The position numbers and the translations under genes were made by a program. Positions 49,199 to 60,415 of a stretch of DNA of 64,000 nt are shown one piece after another. The notes below the pieces were generated by a model. The model searched no databases. It was not told the origin of the DNA and saw only the letters and a list, made by a program, of their open reading frames with translations. Numbering within the stretch: position 1 is the first letter of the stretch; every line of letters begins with the position of its first letter. Source of the DNA: Nematostella vectensis. Its lineage: Eukaryota; Cnidaria; Anthozoa; Actiniaria; Edwardsiidae. The stretch is from the NCBI RefSeq assembly GCF_932526225.1, contig NC_064039.1, positions 3,733,001-3,797,000 on the forward strand. Direction: 5' to 3'.

Positions 49199-51472
49199 AT
49201 GATGACATCATCAAAGGGATTTTTTGTCCGGAACCCGATGATTTCTGACCACCATGCCATACACTGTGAATTTGACCTTTGCAAACCACAGTTTGCGAAG
49301 AAAGTCGTGAATTTCAGAAAGCTTCGATCGGTTGACATAGACCAACTTTCTGAAGACCTTCTCAACTCTGAACTTTTTCAAAACCAACAAGTGAATATTA
49401 ATAACCTGGTTATAAAGTATAACAACACCCTTAAGGCACTGTTAGACAAGCATGCCCCACTAAAGGCGAAACTTGTTACCATTCGCCCAAAAGCTGCCTG
49501 GTATACACCCGAGGTCTCTGAGGAAAAGAGAAAGAGACGGCGCTTAGAGAGGAAATGGGTTTCCACTGGTCTTCCAACTGACCGTGCTAATTATGCTTAC
49601 CAGTGTGGGGTAGTCAATAATCTTATTGATTCTCTAAAGACCTCATACTACACATCGATCATACAGGAGCATTCTTTGGATCAAAAGGTTCTTTTCAAAA
49701 CCATTAACAAACTTCTTGAGAAGAAGTCAGTTCAATATTACCCAGTTGCATCCTCTAGTGAGGTGTTAGCCAACAACTTTGCTGATTTCTTTAATGAAAA
49801 AATATCTAAAATCCATCTAGATCTAATGGAACAGCAAACCATGGTTGGCCCCAACCCTTATTGTGACCATACGTGTACAGTGGAAATGAGTGAATTTGAT
49901 GTAATTTCAGAAGATGATGTTAAGATCCTAGCTCACAAGCCTATATCGAAGTCTTGTAATCTTGATCCTTTGCCGGCCTCCCTCTTAAAGGGATGCTTTA
50001 GTACACTCCTTCCTATAATAACCAGGATTGTTAATGCCTCGCTTTCATCAGGTGTAATGCCTAACCCAATGAAAGTTGCTGAACTTCACCCTTCATTGAA
50101 AAAGCACAATGCCAATCACCTACTTTACCCTAACTTTCGTCCAGTCTCTAACCTACCGATGGTTTCTAAGGTGATCGAAAAAGCTGTCGCTGAACAATTG
50201 ACAAAGCATATAGTTAGCAATAATTTGGATGTTTCCTTCCAATCTTCTTATAAGAAATTCCATTCCACGGAGACAGCTCTTATTAAGGTGCAGAATGACA
50301 TCTTATGTGCCATTGACGGTGGAAACTCGGTATTGATGCTACTGCTTGACCTGTCGGCGGCATTTGATACCGTTGATCATTCCATTCTTCTTTCACGTCT
50401 CTCATTGAGTTATGGCCTGACTGGCAATGTTCTCGCTTGGTTCCGCTCATACCTTACATCCCGCAAACTGTATGTACGGGTTGAGGACTGCAAGTCATCT
50501 TTGCGTAGCCTGGAACGAGGTGTTCCTCAGAGCTCTGTCCTAGGCCCGCTATTCTATCTTGCCTATACTTCGCCCATTGCTCAGATCATAGCACGACATG
50601 GCATTCTATACCACCTTTATGCGGATGATTCACAACTTTACGTTTCTTTTCGAGGTAATTCACAAGATGAACTTTTGGTGGCTAAAACTAAAGTTGAATG
50701 TTGTGTTCATGAGATCAATGCCTGGATGGTGCATAATGGGCTAAAACTAAATCATGATAAATCAGAACTTATTCTTTTTTCCTCCAAGTTCTGTTCTGCC
50801 CCAAGTCTTGAAAATGTAAAGGTGGTTGATGAAATCATCAAACCTGCCTCCGCTGCACGGAATCTGGGAGTAATTCTTGATAAGTATCTTTCTTTTGAAG
50901 ATCATCTCAAAACGGTATGTAAATCTGCAAGATTCCACCTCAGAAATATTGGCAAAATTAGGAAGTACCTTGACAAGAATTCCACAGAAATACTTATACA
51001 TGCCTTTATCAGTTCAAAACTAGACTATTGCAATTCCCTTTTTTATGGATTACCTGACTACCAAATTCATAAATTACAACTTATTCAAAACACAGCTGCT
51101 CGTATTATCAGCTTAACAAAAAAGACTGAGCATGTAACACCTATCCTGCAAGATCTCAACTGGTTACCAGTAAAGTACCGGATAATTTTTAAAGTTTTAC
51201 TGACCGTTTTTAAATCTCTTAATGAAATGGCTCCACCATATATTAAAGATCTATGCAAGTACAAAACTCATTCCCGATCACTACGGTCTGCTTCTCAACA
51301 ATACCTTCAGGTCAAACGGGGCAATTTGAAGACCTATGGTGACCGCGCTTTTTCGATTGCGGCTCCTAAACTATGGAATGAGTTGCCATTTCACTTAAGG
51401 ACAATACAAAATCTTAATACTTTCAAGCAATGCCTTAAGACTCGTCTTTTTAAAGAAGCATTTAATTTATAA
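49199..51472 (+). pseudogene. CR1-like reverse transcriptase domain (disrupted element)
   Basis: A 757-codon frame from the later endonuclease to the element end. It starts around SDHHAIHCEF (the endonuclease SDH motif), then FRPVSNLPMVSKVIEKAV, LLLDLSAAFDTVDHSI (near 383), RGVPQSSVLGPLFYLAYTSP and YHLYADDSQLYV (YADD near 474). It ends RLFKEAFNL. In RT motif B the usual GVPQGS reads GVPQSS, which would probably harm activity. A frameshift and a stop near 49197 separate it from the remaining endonuclease residues at 49004-49196, so it is non-functional. Confidence 0.9.
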
Positions 51473-51717
51473 TTAGTTTAAAATCCTTTTTTTTAATATC
51501 ACTGTTAATTATACATTACATACATATATATATATAATTTTTTAATTATAATATCTATGTTTATAAATGTAACATTTCCTATTAGACACAATGTATTTTC
51601 AGGGTGATTTTTAATTTTTAATTGTGTAATGTTTATTTAATTGATATATAATTGTAAAGTGCCTAGGGCAATTATTGATGAGGCGCTATATAAATGCTGA
51701 TATTATTATTATTATGT

Positions 51718-53000
51718 ATAGTGTACACCCTGGTGTAGGGTAGTGGGTTATGTATAGTGTACACCCTTGGTGTAGGGTAGTGGGTTATGTATAGTGTACC
51801 CCCTGGTGTAGGGTAGTGGGTTATGTATAGTGTACACCCTGGTGTAGGGTCGTGGGTTATGTATAGTGTACACCCTGTTGTAGGGTAGTGGGTTATGTAT
51901 AGTGTACACCCTGGTGTAGGGTAGTGGGTTATGTATAGTGCACACCCTGGTGTAGGGTAGTGGGTTATGTATAGTGCACACCCTGGTGTAGGGTATTGGG
52001 TTATGTATAGTGTACACCCTGGTGTAGGGGGTTATATATAGTGTCCACCCTGGTGTAGGGTGGTGGGTTATGTATTGTTTACACCCTGGTGTAGGGTGGT
52101 GGGTTATGTATAGTGTACACCCTGGTGTAGGGTAGGGGGTTATGTATAGTGTACACCCTGGTGTAGGGTGGTGGGTTATGTATTGTTTACACCCTGGTGT
52201 AGGGTGGTGGGTTATGTATAGTGTACACCCTGGTGTAGGGTAGTGGGTTATGTATAGTGCACACCCTGGTGTAGGGTAGTGGGTTATGTATTGTTTACAC
52301 CCTGGTGTAGGGTGGTGGGTTATGTATAGTGTACACCCTGGTGTAGGGTAGGGGGTTATGTATAGTGTACACCCCGGGTTATGTATAGTGTACCCCCTGG
52401 TGTAGGGTAGTGGGTTATGTATAGTGTACCCCCTGGTGTAGGGTAGTGGGTTATGTATAGTGTACACCCTGGTGTAGGGTGGTGGGTTATGTATAGTGTA
52501 CACCCTGGGGTAGGGTAGTGGGTTATGTATAGTGCACACCCTGGTGTAGGATAGTGGATTATGTATAGTGCACACCCTGGTGTAGGGTAGTGGATTATGT
52601 ATAGTGTACACCTTGGTGTAGGGTGGTGGTTTATGTATAGTGTACACCCTGGTGTAGTGTGGTGGGTTATGTATAGTGTACACCCTGGTGTAGGGCAGTG
52701 GGTTATGTATAGTGTACACCCTGGTGTAGGGTAGTGGGTTATGTACAGTGTACACCCTGGGGTAGGGTGGTGGGTTATGTATAGTGTACACCCTGGTGTA
52801 GGGCAGTGGGTTATGTATAGTGTACACCCTGGTGTAGGGTAGTGGGTTATGTATAGTGTACACCCTGGTGTAGGGTAGTGGGTTATGTATAGTGTACACC
52901 CTGGTGTAGGGTGGTGGGTTATGTATAGTGTACACCCTGGTGTAGGGTGGTGGGTTATGTAGGTATAGTGTACACCCTGGTGTGAGGTAGTGGGTTATCT
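51718..53000. repeat. 36-bp minisatellite, right part
   Basis: Continuation of the 39590-44003 array on the far side of the retrotransposon, in the same repeat phase. It includes shortened units (GTAGGGGGTTATG near 52027 and 52135) and a TATTGTTTACACC variant also present near 40150 and 43540 on the left. The last recognisable unit ends near 53000, only about 130 bases from the L39 stop codon. Confidence 0.96.
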
Positions 53001-53029
53001 ACGGACAACTAAGAAACTTAAAGAATCCA

Positions 53030-53035
53030 TTTTAA
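53030..53035 (-). terminator. Candidate polyadenylation signal ATTAAA for RPL39
   Basis: ATTAAA on the minus strand, about 92 bases after the L39 stop and just before the minisatellite. It is a common variant of the AATAAA signal. No other signal was seen between it and the stop. Confidence 0.45.
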
Positions 53036-53126
53036 TGCTGACTGCAGTTGTTAGACATCAGCTCAATTTTTACAATACAGACACAGCAACTTGACTCTTC
53101 ATCAGCTCTGACATCAACAAGGGTGT

Positions 53127-54896
53127 TCACAAGCCCAACTTGGTTCTGCGCCAGTGTCTTCGCTTGGCATTGTACCTTTAGAGACAAAAGAATTAGGCCT
53201 TTTGTAAAAAGAAAGAACTTGCACAAGAACAACATGAAAATGCATACTGTTACCTTAAGTTCAAACGTCATATTATCCATGAGCCGTATTCAATGCAAAT
53301 GCATGTAAAAGAATCAAGTCGATTGTTTCATCTTCAGTTGCATTTATTTGCATTGAGATTTTCCCTATCTAGGTTTTAACACAAATTTGTTGGTTTTGCC
53401 CTTGAATTAAATGATCTTTATAGATTTCAACGGCTACAAAAATATGTCTATCAATATGACATATCACTGCAAAAAATCTTGGATGAAAATATTTTCAATG
53501 ATCATAAGTTCAGGTCTTTTTTCTCCTTTTGCATGACACAAAAAGCTGTTTTTTTTCCAAAGTTCACCCAAGGCCATTCAGCAAAAATGCCTGGTATAAA
53601 CCCCCAAAGCAACACAGTCAACATCCGGAAAGTTTGAGAAAGATGAAGAATAAGAACATGTCCCTTTCCAACTTACAAAAAAAAAAAATGTGAGCTGAAA
53701 ACAAATGAGATTTACAGCTATACTCCACCAACAGAACAGTGGTAAAACAAAGTCAAATGGTAAGGTTTCCCTTGTGAATGTTGATAGGCTAACTTTACTC
53801 AAGAAACTGTTCATTTTTCTTCACAGACCTTACTTCTATTATGCAACTACTACCACAGTACAACTAGAACATCTGCTTTAAAATGTTTACAAATGTTTGC
53901 CTTTTTGGGGGAAGGTTTTAGTAGTTTTTGAATAGGAAATACCGAACATTTTTTTATGCGAAAAGAAAAACTTAACTTCCTAAAACTACAACTGTAACTG
54001 CAATCTCAATCAGCATTAATTTGCTCCAAAAGAGTGTAATGGCAATGTTTATATAAGTAAAACACTGTTATTAAAGAGCATATAACTACTGTTGATGTGG
54101 CTTGGGAGAGAATAAACCTCAATAATTCAATTCAAAAGATGACAATGATTTATAAAAGAAAATACATAAAGTTTTGTCAATGCAGAGTCGTTGACTGCTT
54201 CTTTTTATTTTAGTCATCTCATTCTAATTGAGAGGTTTTATATATATATATTTATAATGTGACCCACGTGGCTTACATTTACTTTTAATCTATCTAACAT
54301 AGGAGAGAGGAGACAATTTCTTCTGATTAACCATATCTTTAACAGTATTTACAAACAAATTGCATACAAACAAGCACACTAACAAGCAATGTTTAGGCAA
54401 AAATATACAGTAAAATTCCCTTAAAGAGTGCTATATATGATAATCTGAGGTTATCATATATAGCACAGTTTAGGTATACCGAAAATTGGTAGAAAGTTTA
54501 AAGGACAAAACAAATGTAGGAATTAGCTATACTAAAGAAGCCATTACTCGAACTGCCCACAAAAACATCAGAAATAAGGTTTTTATTTAATGTTAGCGAA
54601 TCGATACCTAGTAATAGATCGACCTACCTGATCTTATTTCCAGTCCTTAGCCTGACCCACTGAGGAATTGGGCGATTCTGCTTCATTTTTCTGGCCAGTT
54701 TGACCTTGATTTTGAACGATTTGTGTGCCGGCTGTGGACGAGTACAATTTTAAATCCATCAAAATCACCATGATCTTTTACCATCCAACGCCTAAAAGTA
54801 ACTCATTTAACGTAAAAAAGATCAAAATACACAATTGCGAAGCCTTTTTTGAAAGATCATACATAAGAACGAAAATAATAAAGAGAAACTTACCAT
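53127..54896 (-). CDS. RPL39: Ribosomal protein L39 (eL39), three exons
   Basis: Coding exons on the minus strand are 54894-54896 (ATG only, followed directly by GTAAGT), 54628-54731 and 53127-53175; phases agree and the total is 51 codons plus stop. The product begins [10 protein letters not shown] and contains [19 protein letters not shown] and [12 protein letters not shown], matching the universally conserved eL39 of the large ribosomal subunit, which lies near the peptide exit tunnel. It is very basic, as expected. Splice sites are canonical. The leader contains the pyrimidine stretch TTCTCTCTAACTTT, possibly a TOP-like element, but the start of transcription is not known. An ATTAAA at about 53030-53035 could serve as polyadenylation signal. 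Intron 2 is about 1.45 kb and holds a strong hairpin; no snoRNA was found. The gene has no reading frame long enough to attract attention by length. Confidence 0.97.
54428..54466. repeat. Perfect 16-bp stem hairpin in RPL39 intron 2
   Basis: The arms GTGCTATATATGATAA (54428-54443) and TTATCATATATAGCAC (54451-54466) are perfect complements around a 7-base loop. It lies in intron 2 of RPL39. Flanking pairing is weak, so it is short for a typical animal microRNA precursor; a fold-back relic is also possible. Confidence 0.85.
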
Positions 54897-55538
54897 GATT
54901 TAAAAGTCTGCTCGACTGTTTTACAAGTAAAGTTAGAGAGAACCATTAAGGGTGCGCGAAGCATGTTGGGGGAATATACCAGTCCCGCGCTATCCGTCAT
55001 ACACAGGGTAACCATTAGATTGCTTATACGTTACAGTCTTTCAATACCTTTCTTTTCAAGCACTTTTATTTTCGCGCTATTTCGTGGAAACTAGTGAAAT
55101 AACAAATACCTAAAATACCAGGCGTATTTGAAGTTAGTTTTAATATTTTTGTCTTGTTTCTGGCAACAGAAATAGCAAGTTTTGCTTTCGTTATTCTGCT
55201 ATAAGAAATCAAATATCGTTATCACGAAATTTCCGTCCTAAACAACGTCCTCAAACCTATGGATGTATCTGTATTTTGACGCCCCCCCCCGCCCTCTTCC
55301 CCTCTACCTTCAACCTGGCTTGCAACCCAGTAAGGCATTAGCATGCGCATACAATCCATGAATGCATATTGCCTAACCTCGACTTTATTGTGTTTTTTAC
55401 TTTGTTTACGGTACCACAGCTAATACCTTCTAATACCATAGTCGAATCCGTTCGTTCCCTTTTGGTTTGGGCACAATATAAATCTTTATACGCATTCCAA
55501 CATTTGTTTCCAATTCATTTGGGACCTCAAGACTTCAG

Positions 55539-55653
55539 GTGACTTGACCATATCACCCACTTTCGCTGCATCTAGCTGGAACAGATAGCTCGAGTGTGAC
55601 TTGACCATATCACCCACTTTCGCTGCATCTAGCTGGAACAGATAGCTCGATTG
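55539..55653. repeat. 57-bp tandem duplication
   Basis: Two almost identical 57-bp copies starting GTGACTTGACCATATCACCC and ending near GATAGCTCGA. It directly precedes the 61-bp array, separated by about 45 bases. Confidence 0.92.
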
Positions 55654-55683
55654 TAAGTAAAAGGAAGCTAGATACTTGTGGCT

Positions 55684-56171
55684 TGTGATCAGGTAAGGCG
55701 GTGATTGCTACCGTACTATTCCACCAGGGGTAGAGTCATGAACTTGTGATCAGGTAAGGCGGTGATTGCTACCGTACTATTTCACCAGGGGTAGAGTCAT
55801 GAACTTGTGATCAGGTAAGGCGGTGATTGCTACCGTACTATTTCACCAGGGGTAGAGTCATGAACTTGTGATCCGGTAAGGCGGTGATTGCTACCGTACT
55901 ATTTCACCAGGGGTAGAGTCATGAACTTGTGATCAGGTAAGGCGGTGATTGCTACCGTACTATTTCACCAGGGGTAGAGTCATGAACTTGTGATCAGGTA
56001 AGGCGGTGATTGCTACCGTACTATTTCACCAGGGGTAGAGTCATGAACTTGTGATCCGGTAAGGCGGTGATTGCTACCGTACTATTTCACCAGGGGTAGA
56101 GTCATGAACTTGTGATCCGGTAAGGCGGTGATTGCTACCGTACTATTTCACCAGGGGTAGAGTCATGAACT
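55684..56171. repeat. 61-bp minisatellite with a donor-like site in each unit
   Basis: Eight nearly identical 61-bp copies. Each contains CTTGTGATC(A/C)GGTAAGGCGG, in which CAG/GTAAGG is an excellent splice-donor consensus on the plus strand; three copies have CCG instead of CAG. It lies between the L39 gene and the discoidin exon. No coding sequence is evident in the unit, so its link to splicing is only suggestive. Confidence 0.93.
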
Positions 56172-57235
56172 AACGGAAGACAAATGTGAGACACTTAATT
56201 CCTACCAAGCTTAAAAGGGAATGTGCTCTGTATTGTTGCATATCATATAGATTTTCGGGCACCGTTAGATACCGTACAAGGTTTCTGAATAACGCATGCT
56301 ATTTCGTGAAATTATGTGATAATCGTCAAAATTGCTAATATGCTAGTAGAATAATTCGGCACACCCTACTTTTTGAACAAACACACATCGCACTGTTGTT
56401 TCTGCAATAGCTAATTAGTTACAAAATTTCGAAAATACATTTACGTTCCCTGTTTGTGAAAATCTCGTTACTTATTGAAGTCTTGAATTAGTAGAGAACC
56501 AAAAGCATAACAGCCCCTCTTACTACGGGCTTTACTGGAGGAACACTTAGAAAAGAAGATAACGCCATCCACCATGGTTGCGCTGCAATTAAACGCCTAC
56601 ACACCTCCATTCTGTCGATCGACACTATTACGTATCCTATCGTGCATCCCAGCAAATTTGGCAAAAATCTTCCAGTTTGCGCTTTCTATTTTCGGGTGCA
56701 AGTGCATCAATCACAGCACAATTTTAAAGGAATTCATGCTCTCCAGTGCAATACAACCACCGCCAGACTAGCTACAAAATATCTATTGCATATACCTTTT
56801 TGAAACTAATTGATTCACATTTGCTTGTTCTGCAGTGTATTGCTGGACCTTTTTTACGACTTTTTATGACTCTTTGTAGCAGTCAAGGTACGCAGAAACG
56901 CGCTCACCCTCCCCCCCCCGCTTTTTTCAAAACAATACGTTATCAACAGTGCAGAAATAGGACCGGCTACCAAGAATAACAGATAAGTCAAGAAGAGTTG
57001 GTGAGTAGAGTACACGCGCATTGTTTGACGTCATTGCAAGCGCTGTTTGTAAAACAAAAAGAACATGCGTATGAACTCTAATCCCCAACTCTTCTCTACC
57101 AAATCATAGCTTGTGTAAGAAACCACATGGGTTTGCAGAGTAAAACATCTGTATCAATAACAGAATTCTACAACAGGCTGCAGTCATCTTCGACATTGTG
57201 TTAGCATTAGTTATGACTGCACTTCCCTTTTGCAG
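56172..57235. other. Upstream flank of the discoidin exon, no gene recognised
   Basis: No exon with signal peptide was identified although the discoidin exon at 57236 requires one upstream (it begins with two bases of a split codon). Small frames at 56574-56771 and 56746-56979 have no recognised domain. A C-rich run lies near 56910. Confidence 0.45.
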
Positions 57236-60145
57236 CAAATGGCGAGACCAGCCTGAGGTATTGTGGCGGGGCTCTGGGTTTCCAAAGTGGTAAGATACCT
57301 AACAGTGCATTCAGCGCATCATCATACAAATACCCCACATGGAATGCTCGACTAAACAAAGATAGCTTTCCGTGGGGATGGACAGCTATGGACAAATATA
57401 ATCAATGGATTGCAATAGATTTGGGTAAAGATGTTTTCATCACTGCTGTAGCAACTCAAAACCCAGCTGGAATGAGTACATGGGTGAGATCATACAAGGT
57501 GTGTAAAACAAAACTACTACCTGTTTAGGCCGACAACCCCAATTTTCATACCCTGTGTAGAACAAGAACCCGAATTTTCGTGCCATGGTTATGACAACGC
57601 CAACGTAACCACGGAGAGTGTGGAGGGCTGAACCGTTAGGTAGGTGTCCAAAACACCGTTAAACGTGTGAAAGCAAAGAAATGGGGTGCATTTGGGGAGG
57701 CCATGGAGACGAGGCACTAGGCGCCCTGGAAACCAGAGGTTCTAACAGGGAGTCAGTAGCTCGGGACTTTCAGCCACTGGAAGCAAGAGTAGATACTTCC
57801 TCCTCTATACTTGAAAATATTAGCTAATTATCGCATCCAGATAGCCAAGGGGCCAAACTTCTATAAGACATTATCTAAAATACAGAAGAAAATGCTTTGA
57901 AAGAGCCTTTTGGGCCCCTGGGGCGGATAATCAGTATTTTCTTTTACGCGGACAAAAGGTGGACGAAGGGGTGGGAGGGAGGGGGATGCTTGCGCGATTT
58001 ATTGGCTAGTTTTTTCGACACAACAAGTTTACAACTCCCTCTCCCAGCCGAAGCTATATCACGAGCTCGCCTGGACATGTCTTTCACACACGTGTTGTGG
58101 TGCGCGTGATTGTCATCAGGGGGGGGGGGGGTCCTTTGCGGGCTATGTTCAGATTTTATCACAGTTACGAATATATCTGCGACTGTGTGGTAGGATGGGT
58201 GATAGGAAGCAGTGCGGAGCAACAGGATGCTCGTTTCCAGAGGAGTCTAAATTTGTTGGCTGTCACTGGAGTGGCGGTGCTTTCGGAACCTTTCGGCTCG
58301 TAACCAGATCAGACACGGATGTACGTCTAAAAACAAACACAGGCACAGATTATGTACATGTACACCTAAAAATTATACTCTATATAGTAACCTGTGGGTC
58401 TTAGCCAACTACAACACCTCGTCGCATTTCTTAGTTCATTTTTGGCCCGTTTGAATTTTGCTTTCGTCATTTGGATGACGACGACGACGATGATGATAAT
58501 AAAAAAAAATGTGATAACAATAGGCGCGTACACAGGGGGGCTCGTATGGTGCGCGAGCACCCCACTTGGCGACCGAAAAGTGCTTAATTTCTTATTTAAG
58601 GAATGTTCAAATAATATGCGTTTTCCATATGATATTTATGACTGCGCTACCCCCCCCCCCCCCCCCCCTTAGCCAATCCTGGGAAATGCGCCTGAACAAA
58701 GTTTATTTTTCTTTCAGATTGACAGCTGCTAGTAACGCAGAGAGAGTGAAGCAGCCTTTCTGGTCAATTTTGTGTATTTACAGCTTCGGAAACCAAGTGC
58801 AGTGTCAAGGTGGAGACCGTAGATGACAAGAAATTCCTCGAGACCCAGAACGTCAGTCTCAAGCTTGAAGCAGTCCAGGACTCTGTCATAGCTGATGAAG
58901 ATATGGCTGTGATAGTGACAGTAATCGACGATAGAGGTTGGTGGATTTTTTGTTATCAAATCCAAATGAAAGAAAAGTGTATGGAAAAGGATTATGTTCT
59001 ATGTTACCGAAATAACAACTTGACTTTTAAGTCTCACACACACTCTCCTTTTTAACTCGTGAATGCTTGCAAAGCATTGTAAATGTTTGCTTGTGGTCTT
59101 TCTGTGCTTTAGCAATCCTTGGATCATATATATGCTTTCAGTGTTTAACTTGCGGTTAAAGCCTAGTACTATAAAGGGCTATTCCACGGTCGTTCTTTAG
59201 TATGACTCTGAAGTATATATAAGCTAGTTTCTTCAGAAACATCTTCCATGTGGGTTGAGCGTGCGCATGCGCCTTTTTCACTGATGTCAATCGGTTCAGT
59301 CCAATTCAAGCTGTTAGTTTGCAAACCATAGTTAGTCTCCACTGCTAACTATGATTCGCGTCTCTGGGTTTTCTCGTTGTTTATTTCAATTCCTGCTGAA
59401 AGAGCGACTAGCCAAAACTGCGACTTTTAAGCCCGAAAAACACACAGGATATAGCCTGTGTTAGCAGGGTCCCTGTTTGCAGGGTTAAAAAGCCTCTGTT
59501 AGAAGGGGAAAACAGAAAAGTATAGATTTCCACAAATTATTATTTTTTCACAATTCTTTCCAATCAGCTAAACTAAATATCAAACAAAACTCGTACAAAC
59601 ACATGGCCCTCGCTTATTCATCGAATAAAGATTTTGCGCCTTTCTAGTTAACATCCATAAAACACATTGTATGACAGTAGCGTGATCAATTATTGCGGGT
59701 ATTTTATTTTGTTTCCGGAAGGAATACAGGCCCGTACCCAGGGGGGGTGCAGGGGGTGCGAACGTACTCCCCACTACGGCCAAAAGTCTACTTTCGGTTC
59801 TCAATAGACGTGCTATTCGTAGACAAAACTATATAGCATAAGCTAGATCCACTCTGGTTTATCATAAATCAATAAGTCAGACTTTATTTGTAGCCAAATC
59901 CGGCAATAAACGTTCCGTGGAGATACTGCAAAGGCATAAAAACCCTTTTTGTTCTTTCGGGGGTGGTCAGATTTGTATCAGAAAACTTCCTCCCCCCCCC
60001 TCCCCCAGAAAAATTAGTTCCACTTTTTCAGATATCGCACCCCTGGGTACGGGCCTGGAATATGCTGAAAGTTGACATGCTAGCAAAAACTTTTCCAATA
60101 GTATTAAAACTAATAATAATAACAATAATAATGATAATGATAACG

Positions 60146-60233
<88 letters not shown>

Positions 60234-60234
60234 C

Positions 60235-60271
<37 letters not shown>

Positions 60272-60337
60272 GTAATAATAATAATAATAATAATAACAAT
60301 AATAATAGTAATAATAATAATAGTAATAATAGTAATA

Positions 60338-60415
<78 letters not shown>

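Larger units (their letters stand above)
44004..51711 (+). mobile_element. CR1-like non-LTR retrotransposon inserted in the minisatellite
   Basis: The left edge is at 44004, directly after repeat bases GGGTTATGT, and the right edge is an (ATT)n tail ending near 51711. The bases TTATGT occur on both sides (43998-44003 and 51712-51717), and the minisatellite phase continues exactly across the insertion. The element has a long 5' leader, an endonuclease-like start (45448-45918), an RT frame (49199-51472), and the 3' end AGGCGCTATATAAATGCTGA typical of CR1-like elements. Without the nested RTE-like insertion it is about 4.6 kb, near full length for the clade. The endonuclease is split and frameshifted, so the copy is dead. 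Confidence 0.9.

Noticed and set aside
51748-52935. 395-residue repeat frame
   Set aside because: Same minisatellite; the frame changes midway to CTLYITP-type repeats because of unit-length changes, as expected for noncoding tandem DNA.
54732-54893. Box C/D snoRNA in RPL39 intron 1
   Set aside because: No convincing C and D boxes with terminal stem were seen.
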